This document shows positions 30,260-38,887 of a stretch of 64,000 nt of DNA, piece after piece (position 1 is the stretch's first letter; the number at the start of each line of letters is the position of its first letter). This DNA comes from CAVOHU01 sp963843385. GTDB lineage: Bacteria; Acidobacteriota; Vicinamibacteria; Vicinamibacterales; JAKQTR01. Below the pieces are notes generated by a model. The model made no database searches and was not told where the DNA came from. It saw only the letters and a list, made by a program, of their open reading frames with translations. The DNA lies in contig CAWJJY010000007.1 in the NCBI GenBank assembly GCA_963843385.1, positions 1,612,001 through 1,676,000 on the forward strand, in the 5' to 3' direction. A program made the translations under genes and the position numbers.

Positions 30260-30621
30260 GTTCTCAACCGCGTCACGGGAATTCCGCAGAGGAACTTGAA
30301 CGCCACCTCGCCGGCATTCGCGTACTCGTGGTCCGCATTCGGGGGCACGAACACCACGTCGCCCGGTGCGAGCGGGTGCCAGGTTCCGTCGATGAGAACC
30401 TTCCCGTTGCCTTCGACGACGAAGTTCTCGTGCTCGTACGGATGGGAATGATGCGGTGAATGCCCGCCCGGCGCGATTTCGACCATGCGCAGTGAATAGA
30501 CCGGCGCGCCATCGTGCGCATCGTCGATGAGCCACCGCAGGGTCGCACCGGGCCCTGCAGCCCCGACCACCTCGGCGGGAACCGACGTATAGTGGCAGAC
30601 CTTCGCTTTCGACTCGCTCAT
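30256..30621 (-). CDS. cupin-domain protein
   Basis: 121 residues, a single cupin barrel. Motif 1 contains the metal ligands HHSHPYEHENFVVEG (two or three His and a Glu) and motif 2 is PGDVVFVPPNADHEYAN with the last His. GGGAGGG precedes the ATG. The stop overlaps the aldehyde dehydrogenase start by 4 nt, so the two are translationally coupled. Small cupins in sugar operons act as isomerases, mutarotase-like proteins or oxygenases. Nothing here identifies the reaction. Confidence 0.85.
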   Translation of the reverse strand: MSESKAKVCHYTSVPAEVVGAAGPGATLRWLIDDAHDGAPVYSLRMVEIAPGGHSPHHSHPYEHENFVVEGNGKVLIDGTWHPLAPGDVVFVPPNADHEYANAGEVAFKFLCGIPVTRLRT

Positions 30622-30643
30622 GGTTCACCCTCCCGAAATCGAT

Positions 30644-31390
30644 TCACACATTCAGCCTGGAAGCCAGCTGGGCCACCACCTGGCGATCGGTCACGTCGTA
30701 CTGGTTCTCGGGGGGCAGCAAGGCACCTCCAAAGGTTACCCCCGGCCGCTGGCGGGTCGAGTTGTCTCGCCTCGCGGTCCACGTCGCGACGTGGACCTGG
30801 CGGCAGCCGGTTCGGCGGAGCACCTCATCCAACTGGTAAGGTCTGATGCCACCCCCGGGCATGATTTCGATCCGATCGCCCGCATGGTCGACGAGCCGCG
30901 TGATGAGGTCGAGACCCTCATGAACCGTGTCGCACTGGCCACTGGTCAGGATCCTGGTGATTCCCAGGTCCACCAGTTCGTCGACGGCGCGGTACGGGTC
31001 CGGCGTCACGTCGAACGCCCGGTGGAAGACCGCCTGCCGGCTCCCGATCCGCTGCCGGATTCGCCGATTGCGCTCGAGATCGACCCGGCCGTCCGGCGTG
31101 AGGATTCCGAACACCACGCCGTCCGCCCCGTGTGCGACCGCGGCGTCGGCGTCGCGTTCCATGACCGACATCTCGGCCTCGGTGTAGCAGAAGCCTCCGC
31201 CCCGCGGACGAACCATGGCCACAACGGGAATCCGGAGCCGTGCCTTGGCTTCGATCAGAGTCCCGACCGAGGGTGTCAGGCCGCCGACGAAGAGCGATGA
31301 GCACAGTTCCACACGATCTGCGCCGCCCGCTTCGGATTCAATCGCATCGTCGATGGACCCGCAGCAGATTTCCAGCAGCACTTTCCGCAT
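30644..31390 (-). CDS. cutC: CutC family TIM-barrel protein
   Basis: 248 residues from ATG 31390, which overlaps the GH127 stop in a TGATG junction. Family motifs are all visible: EICCGSIDDAI, GADRVELCSSLFVGGLTPS, MVRPRGGGFCYTEAE, FHRAFDVTPD, ILTSGQ and IMPGGGI. CutC was named for copper homeostasis in E. coli, but that role is disputed. Structurally it is a TIM barrel with a conserved pocket, which suggests an enzyme. Here it is coupled to a glycosidase gene and followed by a cupin and an aldehyde dehydrogenase, so a carbohydrate-related activity seems more likely than copper handling (inference). Confidence 0.92.
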   Translation of the reverse strand: MRKVLLEICCGSIDDAIESEAGGADRVELCSSLFVGGLTPSVGTLIEAKARLRIPVVAMVRPRGGGFCYTEAEMSVMERDADAAVAHGADGVVFGILTPDGRVDLERNRRIRQRIGSRQAVFHRAFDVTPDPYRAVDELVDLGITRILTSGQCDTVHEGLDLITRLVDHAGDRIEIMPGGGIRPYQLDEVLRRTGCRQVHVATWTARRDNSTRQRPGVTFGGALLPPENQYDVTDRQVVAQLASRLNV

Positions 31391-33450
31391 CACTTCTCCC
31401 GGGCCGTTCCGACGTTCCCCTCCCGAACGACTCCCCAGGCGCTGCCGCGGTTCTTCGACTCGAGCGTCTGCGCTGGGACCGGGCTCGCCACCGAGAGATC
31501 GCGCGCCAGCCAGACCGCCATCTCGCCCTTTCCGCGATGGGCCCAGGCGTAGTACGGGATCAGCGTGATCGGCTGGGCCGAGTTGACGAATCGCCCGCCT
31601 TGTTCCCTGCGCGCGATCGCAGTCCCGGTAATCACCGTGACGCCGTTCAGCAGCAGGGGCCTCGCCTCGGCCTTGAGCGCGACGGCATCTCCGAGCACGA
31701 GGTTGTTTACGTGGCCGAGGTTGTCGGGCCACTCGGCAGCATAGACGATCGGTCCGCGCTCGATCGCCACGCGGCCAACGTCCGCCTTGACCGCAGCGTT
31801 CGCGAGCACTCGCCGGGGCTCCATCGGCAGAGAAATCGAAACCACGTCTCCCCGATTCCAGGTTCGGTTGATGGGCAGGTAGCCCAGAGCGAGCGGGGCC
31901 GAGATTGACCGTCCGTTCACGCTGACGGCAAACGCCGCCGGAGGCCGGCCCTCATAGCGGTAGAGATCGCTCGGCACCGGAGTGTTGCGGGCCCAACCGG
32001 GGACCCGGATCAGGAGCGTGAAGGCCCCGGCTTTCTCGGGATCGACCTTCAGCCTGACGTCACCCGACCACGGGTAGCGGGTCGCCTGTTCGAGGCCGAT
32101 CCTGCCCGCGGGCGTGACGACGCTGCCCGTTCCCTGCACGAAGAGGTTTACATACACGCGGTCGCCAGAGACTGCGTAGGTGTAGCTTGGAACGGAAGCC
32201 AGGAAACGAGGGATGTTGCTCGGGCAGCACGCACAGGCAAACCACGGGCTCCGCTCGTGTTGGCCGGAGGAGGCGAGCGGGTTGGGATAGAAGAACCTGT
32301 CGCCGGTCATCGCGATGCCCGACAGGAATCCGTTGTACAGGATGCGCTCGAGGACGTCGATGTACTTGGCGTCACCATGCCAGAGGAACATGCGCTGGTT
32401 CCAGAGGGCGTTGGCGATCGACGCACAGGTTTCGGCATACGCATCCTGATTCGGCAACTCGTAGTCCGGCCCGAACCCTTCCCAGGCCCCGGTCGCCCCG
32501 ATGCCTCCGGTCAGGTACATCTTCCTGCCGACGACGTTCTCCCAGAGCCGATCGATGGCGGTCACGTAGGCCTGTTCACCGGTCAGCGCGGCGAGGTCGG
32601 CCATGCCGGAGTACATGTACGCGGCGCGTACGGCGTGGCCGACGGCTTCGGTCTGTTTCACAACAGGCACGTGGTCCTGCGCGTACTCGCCGTAGAGCTT
32701 GTGGCCGGCTGCGTTCCCGCGCTCGTCGAGAAAGAACTTGGCAAGCGCGAGGTACTTCCCCTCGCCAGTCAGGCGGTAAAGCTTGCCGAGCCCGATCTCG
32801 ATCTCCTGGTGGCCCGGCACGTCGCGCCGGAGCCCGGGACCGAACGTCTTTGCGATCAGGTCGGCGCTCTTGAGAGCCACCTCGAGCAGCGTGCGCTTGC
32901 CGGTGGCCTGGTAGTGTGCGACCGCGGCCTCGTAGAGGTGGCCGACGTTGTACAGCTCGTGACTTTCCTGTTCGTTCACCCACCGATCCTTGCCGGCCAT
33001 CGGCATGACCTTCGCCGGGTCGATGGTCCTTGCCGTGTAGAGATACCCGTCGGGTTCCTGCGCCTTCGCGATCTTCGCGATGAGCGAATCGAGGTACTGG
33101 CCGAGCGCGGGATCGGGGTGGAGCGCGAGCGAGTAGGAGGCGCCCTCGATCACCTTGTAGACATCGGAATCGTCGAACGCATAGCGTGAGCAGAACGTCC
33201 CTTCCGCCAGCCGTCCGGCAATCTCGAAGTTCCTGATGCGGCCCGTCTCCTCGCTCTGTTTGAAGGCGAAGGGAATCGTCACCGTCCGGTTGGTGTCCAG
33301 CCGCTTCGCCCAGAACGTGTCGGAGAACGACACGTCAGTGAACAGCACGGGCCTGATCGGGTAGTCGCGCGCCGGCCCCTCTCTCCCGCCGGCGCCGACC
33401 GAGGATGCCACCCACACGGCCATCGCGGATGCGAGCAGTCGATTCCTCAT
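31390..33450 (-). CDS. exported glycoside hydrolase family 127 (beta-L-arabinofuranosidase-like), copy 1
   Basis: 686 residues with an N-terminal signal peptide (LLASAMAVWVASSVGAG) and a GGAG site 8 nt before the ATG. The middle is an (alpha/alpha)6 barrel. The zinc/cysteine centre of GH127 is present: Glu and Cys in AETCASIANALWN and the paired cysteines of CACCPSN, one of which is the nucleophile in characterised members. The C-terminal half has two beta-sandwich domains. It would release L-arabinofuranose or related sugars from plant glycans in the periplasm. It lies 45 nt behind the second GH127 gene and is coupled to cutC. Confidence 0.9.
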   Translation of the reverse strand: MRNRLLASAMAVWVASSVGAGGREGPARDYPIRPVLFTDVSFSDTFWAKRLDTNRTVTIPFAFKQSEETGRIRNFEIAGRLAEGTFCSRYAFDDSDVYKVIEGASYSLALHPDPALGQYLDSLIAKIAKAQEPDGYLYTARTIDPAKVMPMAGKDRWVNEQESHELYNVGHLYEAAVAHYQATGKRTLLEVALKSADLIAKTFGPGLRRDVPGHQEIEIGLGKLYRLTGEGKYLALAKFFLDERGNAAGHKLYGEYAQDHVPVVKQTEAVGHAVRAAYMYSGMADLAALTGEQAYVTAIDRLWENVVGRKMYLTGGIGATGAWEGFGPDYELPNQDAYAETCASIANALWNQRMFLWHGDAKYIDVLERILYNGFLSGIAMTGDRFFYPNPLASSGQHERSPWFACACCPSNIPRFLASVPSYTYAVSGDRVYVNLFVQGTGSVVTPAGRIGLEQATRYPWSGDVRLKVDPEKAGAFTLLIRVPGWARNTPVPSDLYRYEGRPPAAFAVSVNGRSISAPLALGYLPINRTWNRGDVVSISLPMEPRRVLANAAVKADVGRVAIERGPIVYAAEWPDNLGHVNNLVLGDAVALKAEARPLLLNGVTVITGTAIARREQGGRFVNSAQPITLIPYYAWAHRGKGEMAVWLARDLSVASPVPAQTLESKNRGSAWGVVREGNVGTAREK

Positions 33451-33495
33451 CCTTATCGCTCCAACCGAGGATTATAGACTCCGTGGCGCACCGGT

Positions 33496-35475
33496 TCAGC
33501 GCCTCCGCAGCCAGACTTCCATCTCCCCCGCGCCGCGATTCGCCCACGCGTAGTACGGAATGGCCGTGAACGGCCGGCCGCTCACCTGGGCCTTGATGAC
33601 GACGACGCCGTTGAGCAGATCGCCGCGCCACTCGTGCTCCAGCACGGCGCTGTCCGGCATCGTGAGGTTCAGCGCGCGCCCGCCATTGTCTATGCCCTCG
33701 GCAGCGTACACGAGCGGGCCTCGAACCAGGGCGACCTTGCCGGCGTCGGCGGTGACCGCGTCGAGCGCAATCACGCGACGGACCGGCAGGGGCATGTTCA
33801 GCTCGATGCGATCGCCGGACACCCACTGCCGCCGGACGACGGCGAAGCCCTGCTGCAGGTCGATCGCCATCGGTCTGCCGTTCACACGCAGCGAGACGGC
33901 TGCTTTCTGCCGATCGGCGAACCGGTACAGCCCGCCCGGCAGCGGTTCGTCCCGCGTCCAGCCCGGAATCCGGATCGCCACGTCGAAGACCGCGCGCGCA
34001 GCCGGTTTGAGTACCAGCGTCACGGAACCGTCCCAGGGATATCGCGTTTCCTGCCGGACGACCACGCTCTGCCCGGCCAGCGAGGTCTCAGCCTCACCGC
34101 CAACGAAGAGATTGACGTACAGCCGGTCACCGCGGGTCGCGTAGACGTATCCCGGCAACGAGGGAATGAACCGGCAGAGATTCCCGGGACAGCAGGCCAC
34201 ATCGAAGAAGGGCGCCCGCCCGACCGACCCCTGGTTGAATTTGTACTTGCCGTCCGACTCGAGCGGGTTGGGGTAGAAGAACGCCCGGCCGTCAAGTGAG
34301 ACTCCCGAGATCAGTCCGTTGTACGCGATGCGCTCGAGCACATCGATGTAGCGGGCGTCGCCGCTTTGCAGGAACATCCGGTGGTTCCAGAAGGCGTTGC
34401 CGATTGCCGCGCACGTCTCGTTGTAGGCGGTGGCATTGGGCAGTTCATAGTCCGCGCCGAACGACTCACGGTCGTGGCGCGCGCCAACGCCGCCGGTCAG
34501 GTACAACTTCTTCGAGACGACGTCGTCCCACAGGCGGGTGGTGACGCCGAGCAGATCCGGCGCGTGCATCAGCCTGGCGAGGTCGGCGATGCCGGCGTAC
34601 ATGTAAACCGCGCGCACGGCGTGCCCGACGGCCTCGTCCTGCTCGAGCACCGGCTTGTGGGCCTGGATCTGGACCGGATCGTTGTAGATCTCGAACCGGG
34701 ATCCGGGCGGGTACTGCACCAGCTTCACCTCGGGTCCCCGTTGCCTGATGAAGGAGTCCGCCAGCTTCAGATACTTCGGGTTCCCGGTGACCCGGTACAG
34801 CTTGACCAGGCCCATCTCGATTCCCTGGTGGCCGGGATAGCCTTTCAGCCTGTCCGGACCGAAGGTGCGGTCGACGAGATCGGCGTTCCTGATCGCCACG
34901 TCCAGCAGTGTCCGCTTGCCTGTCGCCTCGAAGTGCGCGACCGCCGCTTCGTATAGATGGCCCGAGTTGTACAGCTCGTGGCTGACCGCTTCGGTCGAGT
35001 ACCGCGCGTCGCCGATGCCGGGCTGAGGATGTGCCGGGTCGACGGTCCGCGCCGTAAACAGGTAGCCATCGGGTTCCTGCGCCGCGGCGATCTTCCGGAT
35101 GACCTCGTCGAGATATCGATCCAGGACCGGATCGGGGTGCACCTGGAGCGAGTACGCGGTGCCTTCGATCGTCTTGAAGACGTCCGTGTCGTTGTACCGT
35201 TGCCCCTTGAAGGTGCCCTCCATCAACTTGCCGGCAATGGCGAAGTTGTCGATTCGGCCCGTTTCCTCGTTCTTCTTCCAGATGTAGGGAATGGTTACCG
35301 TGCGGTTGGTCTCGATCCGCGGCGCCCAGAAGTGATCCGAGACGCGAACCTTCGTGAACGGCACCGGTTGGATGGAATCATCCGGCCTGTCCTGGCCTGC
35401 GGGCCGCGAGGCGGCACAGACCACGCACAAACCGAGCGCCAGCAACGGAAGCTGCCTTCGGAATCGCCTTGGCAC
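33496..35475 (-). CDS. exported glycoside hydrolase family 127 (beta-L-arabinofuranosidase-like), copy 2
   Basis: 659 residues from GTG 35475. This start is chosen because a perfect AGGAGG (35482-35487 on the plus strand as CCTCCT) lies 6 nt upstream and the product then begins with a signal peptide (LPLLALGLCVVCAASRPAGQ). It has the same fold as copy 1, with catalytic-centre segments ETCAAIGNAFWN and VACCPGN. The two copies share most core motifs but differ in loops, for example a longer insert around PNPLESDGKYKFNQGSVG here, so they likely act on different linkages or aglycones. It is the first gene of the operon and divergent from blaI. Confidence 0.9.
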   Translation of the reverse strand: MPRRFRRQLPLLALGLCVVCAASRPAGQDRPDDSIQPVPFTKVRVSDHFWAPRIETNRTVTIPYIWKKNEETGRIDNFAIAGKLMEGTFKGQRYNDTDVFKTIEGTAYSLQVHPDPVLDRYLDEVIRKIAAAQEPDGYLFTARTVDPAHPQPGIGDARYSTEAVSHELYNSGHLYEAAVAHFEATGKRTLLDVAIRNADLVDRTFGPDRLKGYPGHQGIEMGLVKLYRVTGNPKYLKLADSFIRQRGPEVKLVQYPPGSRFEIYNDPVQIQAHKPVLEQDEAVGHAVRAVYMYAGIADLARLMHAPDLLGVTTRLWDDVVSKKLYLTGGVGARHDRESFGADYELPNATAYNETCAAIGNAFWNHRMFLQSGDARYIDVLERIAYNGLISGVSLDGRAFFYPNPLESDGKYKFNQGSVGRAPFFDVACCPGNLCRFIPSLPGYVYATRGDRLYVNLFVGGEAETSLAGQSVVVRQETRYPWDGSVTLVLKPAARAVFDVAIRIPGWTRDEPLPGGLYRFADRQKAAVSLRVNGRPMAIDLQQGFAVVRRQWVSGDRIELNMPLPVRRVIALDAVTADAGKVALVRGPLVYAAEGIDNGGRALNLTMPDSAVLEHEWRGDLLNGVVVIKAQVSGRPFTAIPYYAWANRGAGEMEVWLRRR

Positions 35476-35583
35476 GGCCTTCCTCCTCGTGACCGCGAGT
35501 GTAGCGCCGGAGCCGCCGAACCGCCAGCGGGGGCCGGGGACGACAGCGCCAGGAGTCACGGTGCGCCCCGCGGACCGCATGCC

Positions 35584-35612
35584 TTGACAGCCGGCAATCA
35601 CGGCTGGATACT
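35584..35612 (+). promoter_or_regulatory. strong sigma-70-type promoter of blaI
   Basis: A perfect TTGACA (35584-35589) is followed after exactly 17 nt by GATACT (35607-35612). The blaI ATG begins 9 nt later at 35622 with no Shine-Dalgarno site, so transcription would start within about 3 nt of the start codon. Confidence 0.7.
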
Positions 35613-35621
35613 CGTGATCGA

Positions 35622-36068
35622 ATGCACACTCCGCGGTTCCTCCTGCGTGGATTCAGAACCGCCCGGGATCTCGCCCACCCGGGGCTGGGTCCCCTCGAGC
35701 AGCGGGTCATGGATCTGCTCTGGCGCGGCGACGAGCTCAGCGTGCGTGACGTCTGCGACCGGTTCGGCCCCTCGGTCGCGTACACCACGCTGATGACCAC
35801 GCTCGACCGCCTGTACAAGAAGGGGCTGCTCACGCGCCGCAAGTTCGCGCGCGCGTATCGCTACGCGGCTGCGACGACCCGCGCCGACTTCGAACACAGC
35901 GTGGCCGCCGATCTCGTCGCGGGCCTGCTCGATCACCACCAGAACACTCCGTTGCCGCTGCTGTCGAACCTGGTCGAGGCCGTCGGCGAGCAGGACTCAC
36001 GGCTGCTCGACGAACTCGAACGCCTGGTGCGTCAGAAACAGAGCGAGCTGAAGAAACGGCGGACGTGA
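35622..36068 (+). CDS. BlaI/MecI/CopY-family transcriptional repressor
   Basis: 148 residues. The winged helix-turn-helix is clear: LGPLEQRVMDLLWRGDELSVRDV, then SVAYTTLMTTLDRLYKKGLL with the recognition helix, then the wing RRKFARAYRYAA. The C-terminal part is the helical dimerisation domain. Members bind dyads as dimers and are inactivated by cleavage by a partner M56 peptidase, which is the next gene (TGATG overlap). Regulated genes may include this pair and perhaps the divergent GH127 operon. No beta-lactamase is nearby. Confidence 0.92.
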   Translation: MHTPRFLLRGFRTARDLAHPGLGPLEQRVMDLLWRGDELSVRDVCDRFGPSVAYTTLMTTLDRLYKKGLLTRRKFARAYRYAAATTRADFEHSVAADLVAGLLDHHQNTPLPLLSNLVEAVGEQDSRLLDELERLVRQKQSELKKRRT

Positions 36069-37045
36069 TGAGATTCAGCCTGCTGGGCGTGTCGCTGGCC
36101 CTCGCGTGGTTCATCCTCGTCAATGTGGCGGCGTCGATCGTGGTGGCTGCCCTCGCGAGGCCCGTCATTCGGCGAAGCCGGCCGACCGCCGGCAGGCCCC
36201 GCTCGGCCTGGCCCTTGCTCGTTCTCCGCATGTCGCCAAGCGTGGTGGCCCTGGCGTTCGTGTCGCTGGTGTTCACTCCGGCCTATGCTCGATACGAGCC
36301 ACGGGAAGTGACTGAGCCGCTCGGCGCCGGCCTGGCGGCGATGGTCATCGGCGCGTGCCTCGTGATTGGCGGCACGTGGTGGCGCGGCGCGGCCGCGTGG
36401 AGGCGCGTCGGTCGCCTGCAGCGATGCTGGCTGCAGCACGCCGAGCGACTCGAGTACAGGCGCGCGCCGATTCCCATCTACCAGGTAGACGTCCCCACAC
36501 CGGTGGTGTCGCTGCTGGGCATCCGCCGCCAGGCGCTCTTCATCTCCCGCCGCGTGGTGGAGACCCTCTCGCCGGGCGAGCTCGACCTCGTCATCGCGCA
36601 CGAGATGGCACACCGGGGCGCGTGGGACAATCTGGTGCGACTGATCCTCCTGGCGAGTCCGGACTGTGTGTCGCTGACGCGGACGGGTTCGCAGATCCAG
36701 GGCGCCTGGGCGCGCGCCGCCGAGGATGCCGCCGACCGCCGCGCGGCGTCCGGCGATCGATCGAGGGCCGTCGCGCTGTCGGCAGCGCTGCTGAAGGTCG
36801 CCAGGCTGGCGCTCGCGGCCCCGCGGCTGGCCGGCCCGGTCTCGAGCCTCGACGATGGCGGTCCGATCACGGAGCGGATACTCAGGCTCGCGCTCCCCGA
36901 CCAGGGTCCGGATTGCGCCACGCTGCCCCGCCGCCTGCTGTTCGGCCTGGCCGTCGGCCTGATCGTCGTCTGCCTGGCCCTTCCAGCGCCGGCGCTGCAG
37001 GGCGTGCACCGCGTCAGCGAGTTCCTCGTTCGTCTGGCAATCTGA
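36068..37045 (+). CDS. M56 (BlaR1-like) membrane metallopeptidase without sensor domain
   Basis: 325 residues from ATG 36068, overlapping the blaI stop. It has an N-terminal membrane segment, another after MSPSVVALAFVSLVFTPAYA, a third near LGAGLAAMVIGACLVIGG, and a last one near the C terminus (LLFGLAVGLIVVCLALPAP). The zinc motif is IAHEMAHRGAWDN (HExxH) followed by the AAEDAADRRA segment carrying the third ligand. Classical BlaR1 continues with an about 250-residue penicillin-binding sensor. Here the protein ends soon after the peptidase, so the signal it senses is unknown. Confidence 0.88.
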   Translation: MRFSLLGVSLALAWFILVNVAASIVVAALARPVIRRSRPTAGRPRSAWPLLVLRMSPSVVALAFVSLVFTPAYARYEPREVTEPLGAGLAAMVIGACLVIGGTWWRGAAAWRRVGRLQRCWLQHAERLEYRRAPIPIYQVDVPTPVVSLLGIRRQALFISRRVVETLSPGELDLVIAHEMAHRGAWDNLVRLILLASPDCVSLTRTGSQIQGAWARAAEDAADRRAASGDRSRAVALSAALLKVARLALAAPRLAGPVSSLDDGGPITERILRLALPDQGPDCATLPRRLLFGLAVGLIVVCLALPAPALQGVHRVSEFLVRLAI

Positions 37046-37128
37046 TCAAAGTGGCGTTTCACGCCGCCGCGCCGCAGACGGAAGAACGGCGGGCGTACGG
37101 CCGGTTGCGGGAATGCCGATGGCGGGCG

Positions 37129-38199
37129 TCAGGCGAAGCGGTAGAGCGTGAGGTCGAGCTGGCGGACACGGCTGGGCGCCTCGTGCCATTGCACGAGGAT
37201 GGGCCGTTGATACTTGCCCTCGATGATGCTCCCGCGCCCGGGCGTGTGCCGGTCGGACACCAGGAGATTCACGTAGCGCTTCATCCTGAGGAATCGCGAT
37301 GCGGGCAGCGCCATCGCGCGGGCCAGCAGCCGTTCGATCCAGGAGTGTTCGAGCCCGAGCGCATCGACCAGCTGGTTGAGCGCGCGCACCAGGTCGTAGG
37401 CGGCGTATCCGCGCGTCTTGCTCGGGATCGCCCGGGGATCCCGCAGCGCGTGCCGGCCCTTCTCGGCCATGAATCTCAGCGGATCGCGAAGCACTTCCCG
37501 CAGATCGTGCGTCATCAGCAGGGTCTCGTACTCGTTCACCGTGAGGCCGGCCTGCCGTTCGCCGGGCGCGAGCGATACCCGAACCCGGCCCTTCGCGACG
37601 CCCTGCCGCATCGCCATGTCCGCCACGCGTTCGTAGAGCCCGAGATTGGGATCGCGGAGGTTGATCGAATCGATGGGGTGGCCCGACACGCCAACTTCCA
37701 GGCGCGTCCTCCACACCTCGATCTCCTGGCTGTAGCCCACGATGCCGGCCGTGCGCTGGCGGGGGCACCCCTGGTTCACCCCGTCGAGATCGACGAGGAT
37801 CACGGGAACGTCCGGCCGGTTGAGGTACGACACGCACGACCGGAGCCCCGCCGCGATGAACGCCAGGTGCGAATCGGCGTTTCGCGGCTCGGTCTCGCGC
37901 TGCGCGTCGGAGAGGTCCTGCCGGTGGTGGAGATCGTCGTGACGGTACCGCGCTCCCTCGGGGAACATCGTGCGGAACGTCTCGATGTAGTCGGTCAGCC
38001 CCTCGCCGCGAGGCCCGAGCCGCCAGGCGAGGCTCTGGTCGAGATACCCGGCCGTGGTGTGGAACGAACAGTAGAGAGCCCGGGGATAGCGGCGCAGCAC
38101 GTCGCCGTGCAGTTCGGCCGCTCGCGCCCGTACATCGATGGCATCGAAGCGGGCGCGCGGTTGCAGTTCTATCGTCAGCTCGAGAGGTTCCAGAGCCAT
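37129..38199 (-). CDS. YjbQ/UPF0047-like domain protein with unassigned C-terminal half
   Basis: 356 residues from ATG 38199. The frame stays open upstream through the divergent gap and into arfB, which I take as chance. Residues 1-145 follow the YjbQ pattern: FHTTAGYLDQSL (H47), YRHDDLHHR (H87) and NADSHLAFIAAGLRSC (H111), then a beta segment VPVILVDLDGVNQG. These three His groups form the metal pocket in YjbQ proteins, some of which have thiamine-phosphate synthase activity in vitro. Residues 150-356 show no domain I recognise; they include NEYETLLMTHDLREVL and a C-terminal basic stretch. A TATGAT -10-like box lies at 38263-38268 (minus). Confidence 0.55.
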   Translation of the reverse strand: MALEPLELTIELQPRARFDAIDVRARAAELHGDVLRRYPRALYCSFHTTAGYLDQSLAWRLGPRGEGLTDYIETFRTMFPEGARYRHDDLHHRQDLSDAQRETEPRNADSHLAFIAAGLRSCVSYLNRPDVPVILVDLDGVNQGCPRQRTAGIVGYSQEIEVWRTRLEVGVSGHPIDSINLRDPNLGLYERVADMAMRQGVAKGRVRVSLAPGERQAGLTVNEYETLLMTHDLREVLRDPLRFMAEKGRHALRDPRAIPSKTRGYAAYDLVRALNQLVDALGLEHSWIERLLARAMALPASRFLRMKRYVNLLVSDRHTPGRGSIIEGKYQRPILVQWHEAPSRVRQLDLTLYRFA

Positions 38200-38362
38200 C
38201 GTCTTCGCACAAGCGACCCCCGGATGACGAGGACCGCGACGGCGCCGCAGAGAAACCAGCGTATCATACCCGGCTTTGCGATGTGAAGCGACGCGACCCG
38301 CCGCCGGCGGCCCCAGCCGTCCTCTTGCGGAGAGACGCGCTTCCCGGCCATGATCCTGGTCC

Positions 38363-38782
38363 GTGAAGATCCCCATCACCAGCGCCTTGGCGATCGACGA
38401 CCAGGCCATCAGCGAACGGTTCGTCCGCGCCTCGGGGCCGGGCGGCCAAAACGTCAACAAGGTTTCGACGGCGGTCCAGCTGCGCTTCGACATCCGGTCG
38501 GCAGGATTGCCGCCGGAGGTCCGTGAGCGGCTCGAGACCCTGACGCACAATCGGATTGGCGCGGACGGCGTGCTCCTGATCGACAGCCGGGAGCACCGGA
38601 CGCAGGCGCAGAACCGGGAAGCCGCCAGAGCGCGGCTCGTCGCACTCCTTCGGCAGGCCGCCAAGCGGCCTCGCGCTCGCCGGGCCACCAAGCCGGGTCC
38701 GGCGGCGCGGGAACGACGCCTGGCCACCAAGAAACGGCGGGGCTCGCTCAAGCAGGCGCGCGGAAACAGGGACGACGACTAG
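38363..38782 (+). CDS. arfB: ribosome rescue factor ArfB-like (codon-independent peptidyl-tRNA hydrolase)
   Basis: 139 residues from GTG 38363. The catalytic GGQ motif is within VRASGPGGQNVNKVST, and there is no codon-recognition domain, so it is the short YaeJ/ArfB/ICT1 type rather than a standard release factor. The C terminus is a long Arg/Lys-rich tail (ARRATKPGPAARERRLATKK), which in ArfB enters the empty mRNA channel of stalled ribosomes. It hydrolyses peptidyl-tRNA on non-stop complexes. No strong Shine-Dalgarno site is seen before the GTG. No ssrA gene was recognised in this window for comparison. Confidence 0.92.
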   Translation: MKIPITSALAIDDQAISERFVRASGPGGQNVNKVSTAVQLRFDIRSAGLPPEVRERLETLTHNRIGADGVLLIDSREHRTQAQNREAARARLVALLRQAAKRPRARRATKPGPAARERRLATKKRRGSLKQARGNRDDD

Positions 38783-38840
38783 CGGCCCGTTCGGCCGGCG
38801 CTTCTCATTTCCCCCTGCACACTGCCCATCCGTGCCTACA

Positions 38841-38887
38841 ACCCAGAATCGGTACTTTGGTCACGCGACGACCGGTACTTTCTGGGT
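38841..38887. promoter_or_regulatory. inverted and direct repeat element upstream of the hybrid kinase
   Basis: ACCCAGAA (38841-38848) and TTCTGGGT (38880-38887) are perfect inverted arms. Inside them CGGTACTTT occurs twice (38850-38858 and 38873-38881), 23 bp apart start to start, about two helical turns. It lies in the 269-nt gap 38783-39051, which holds no other gene, about 165 nt before the kinase start. A CATAGT box follows at once (38891-38896). It looks like a multi-site operator. Confidence 0.4.

Noticed and set aside
36068..37045. Beta-lactam resistance sensor BlaR1
   Set aside because: The penicillin-binding sensor domain is absent and no beta-lactamase gene is close.
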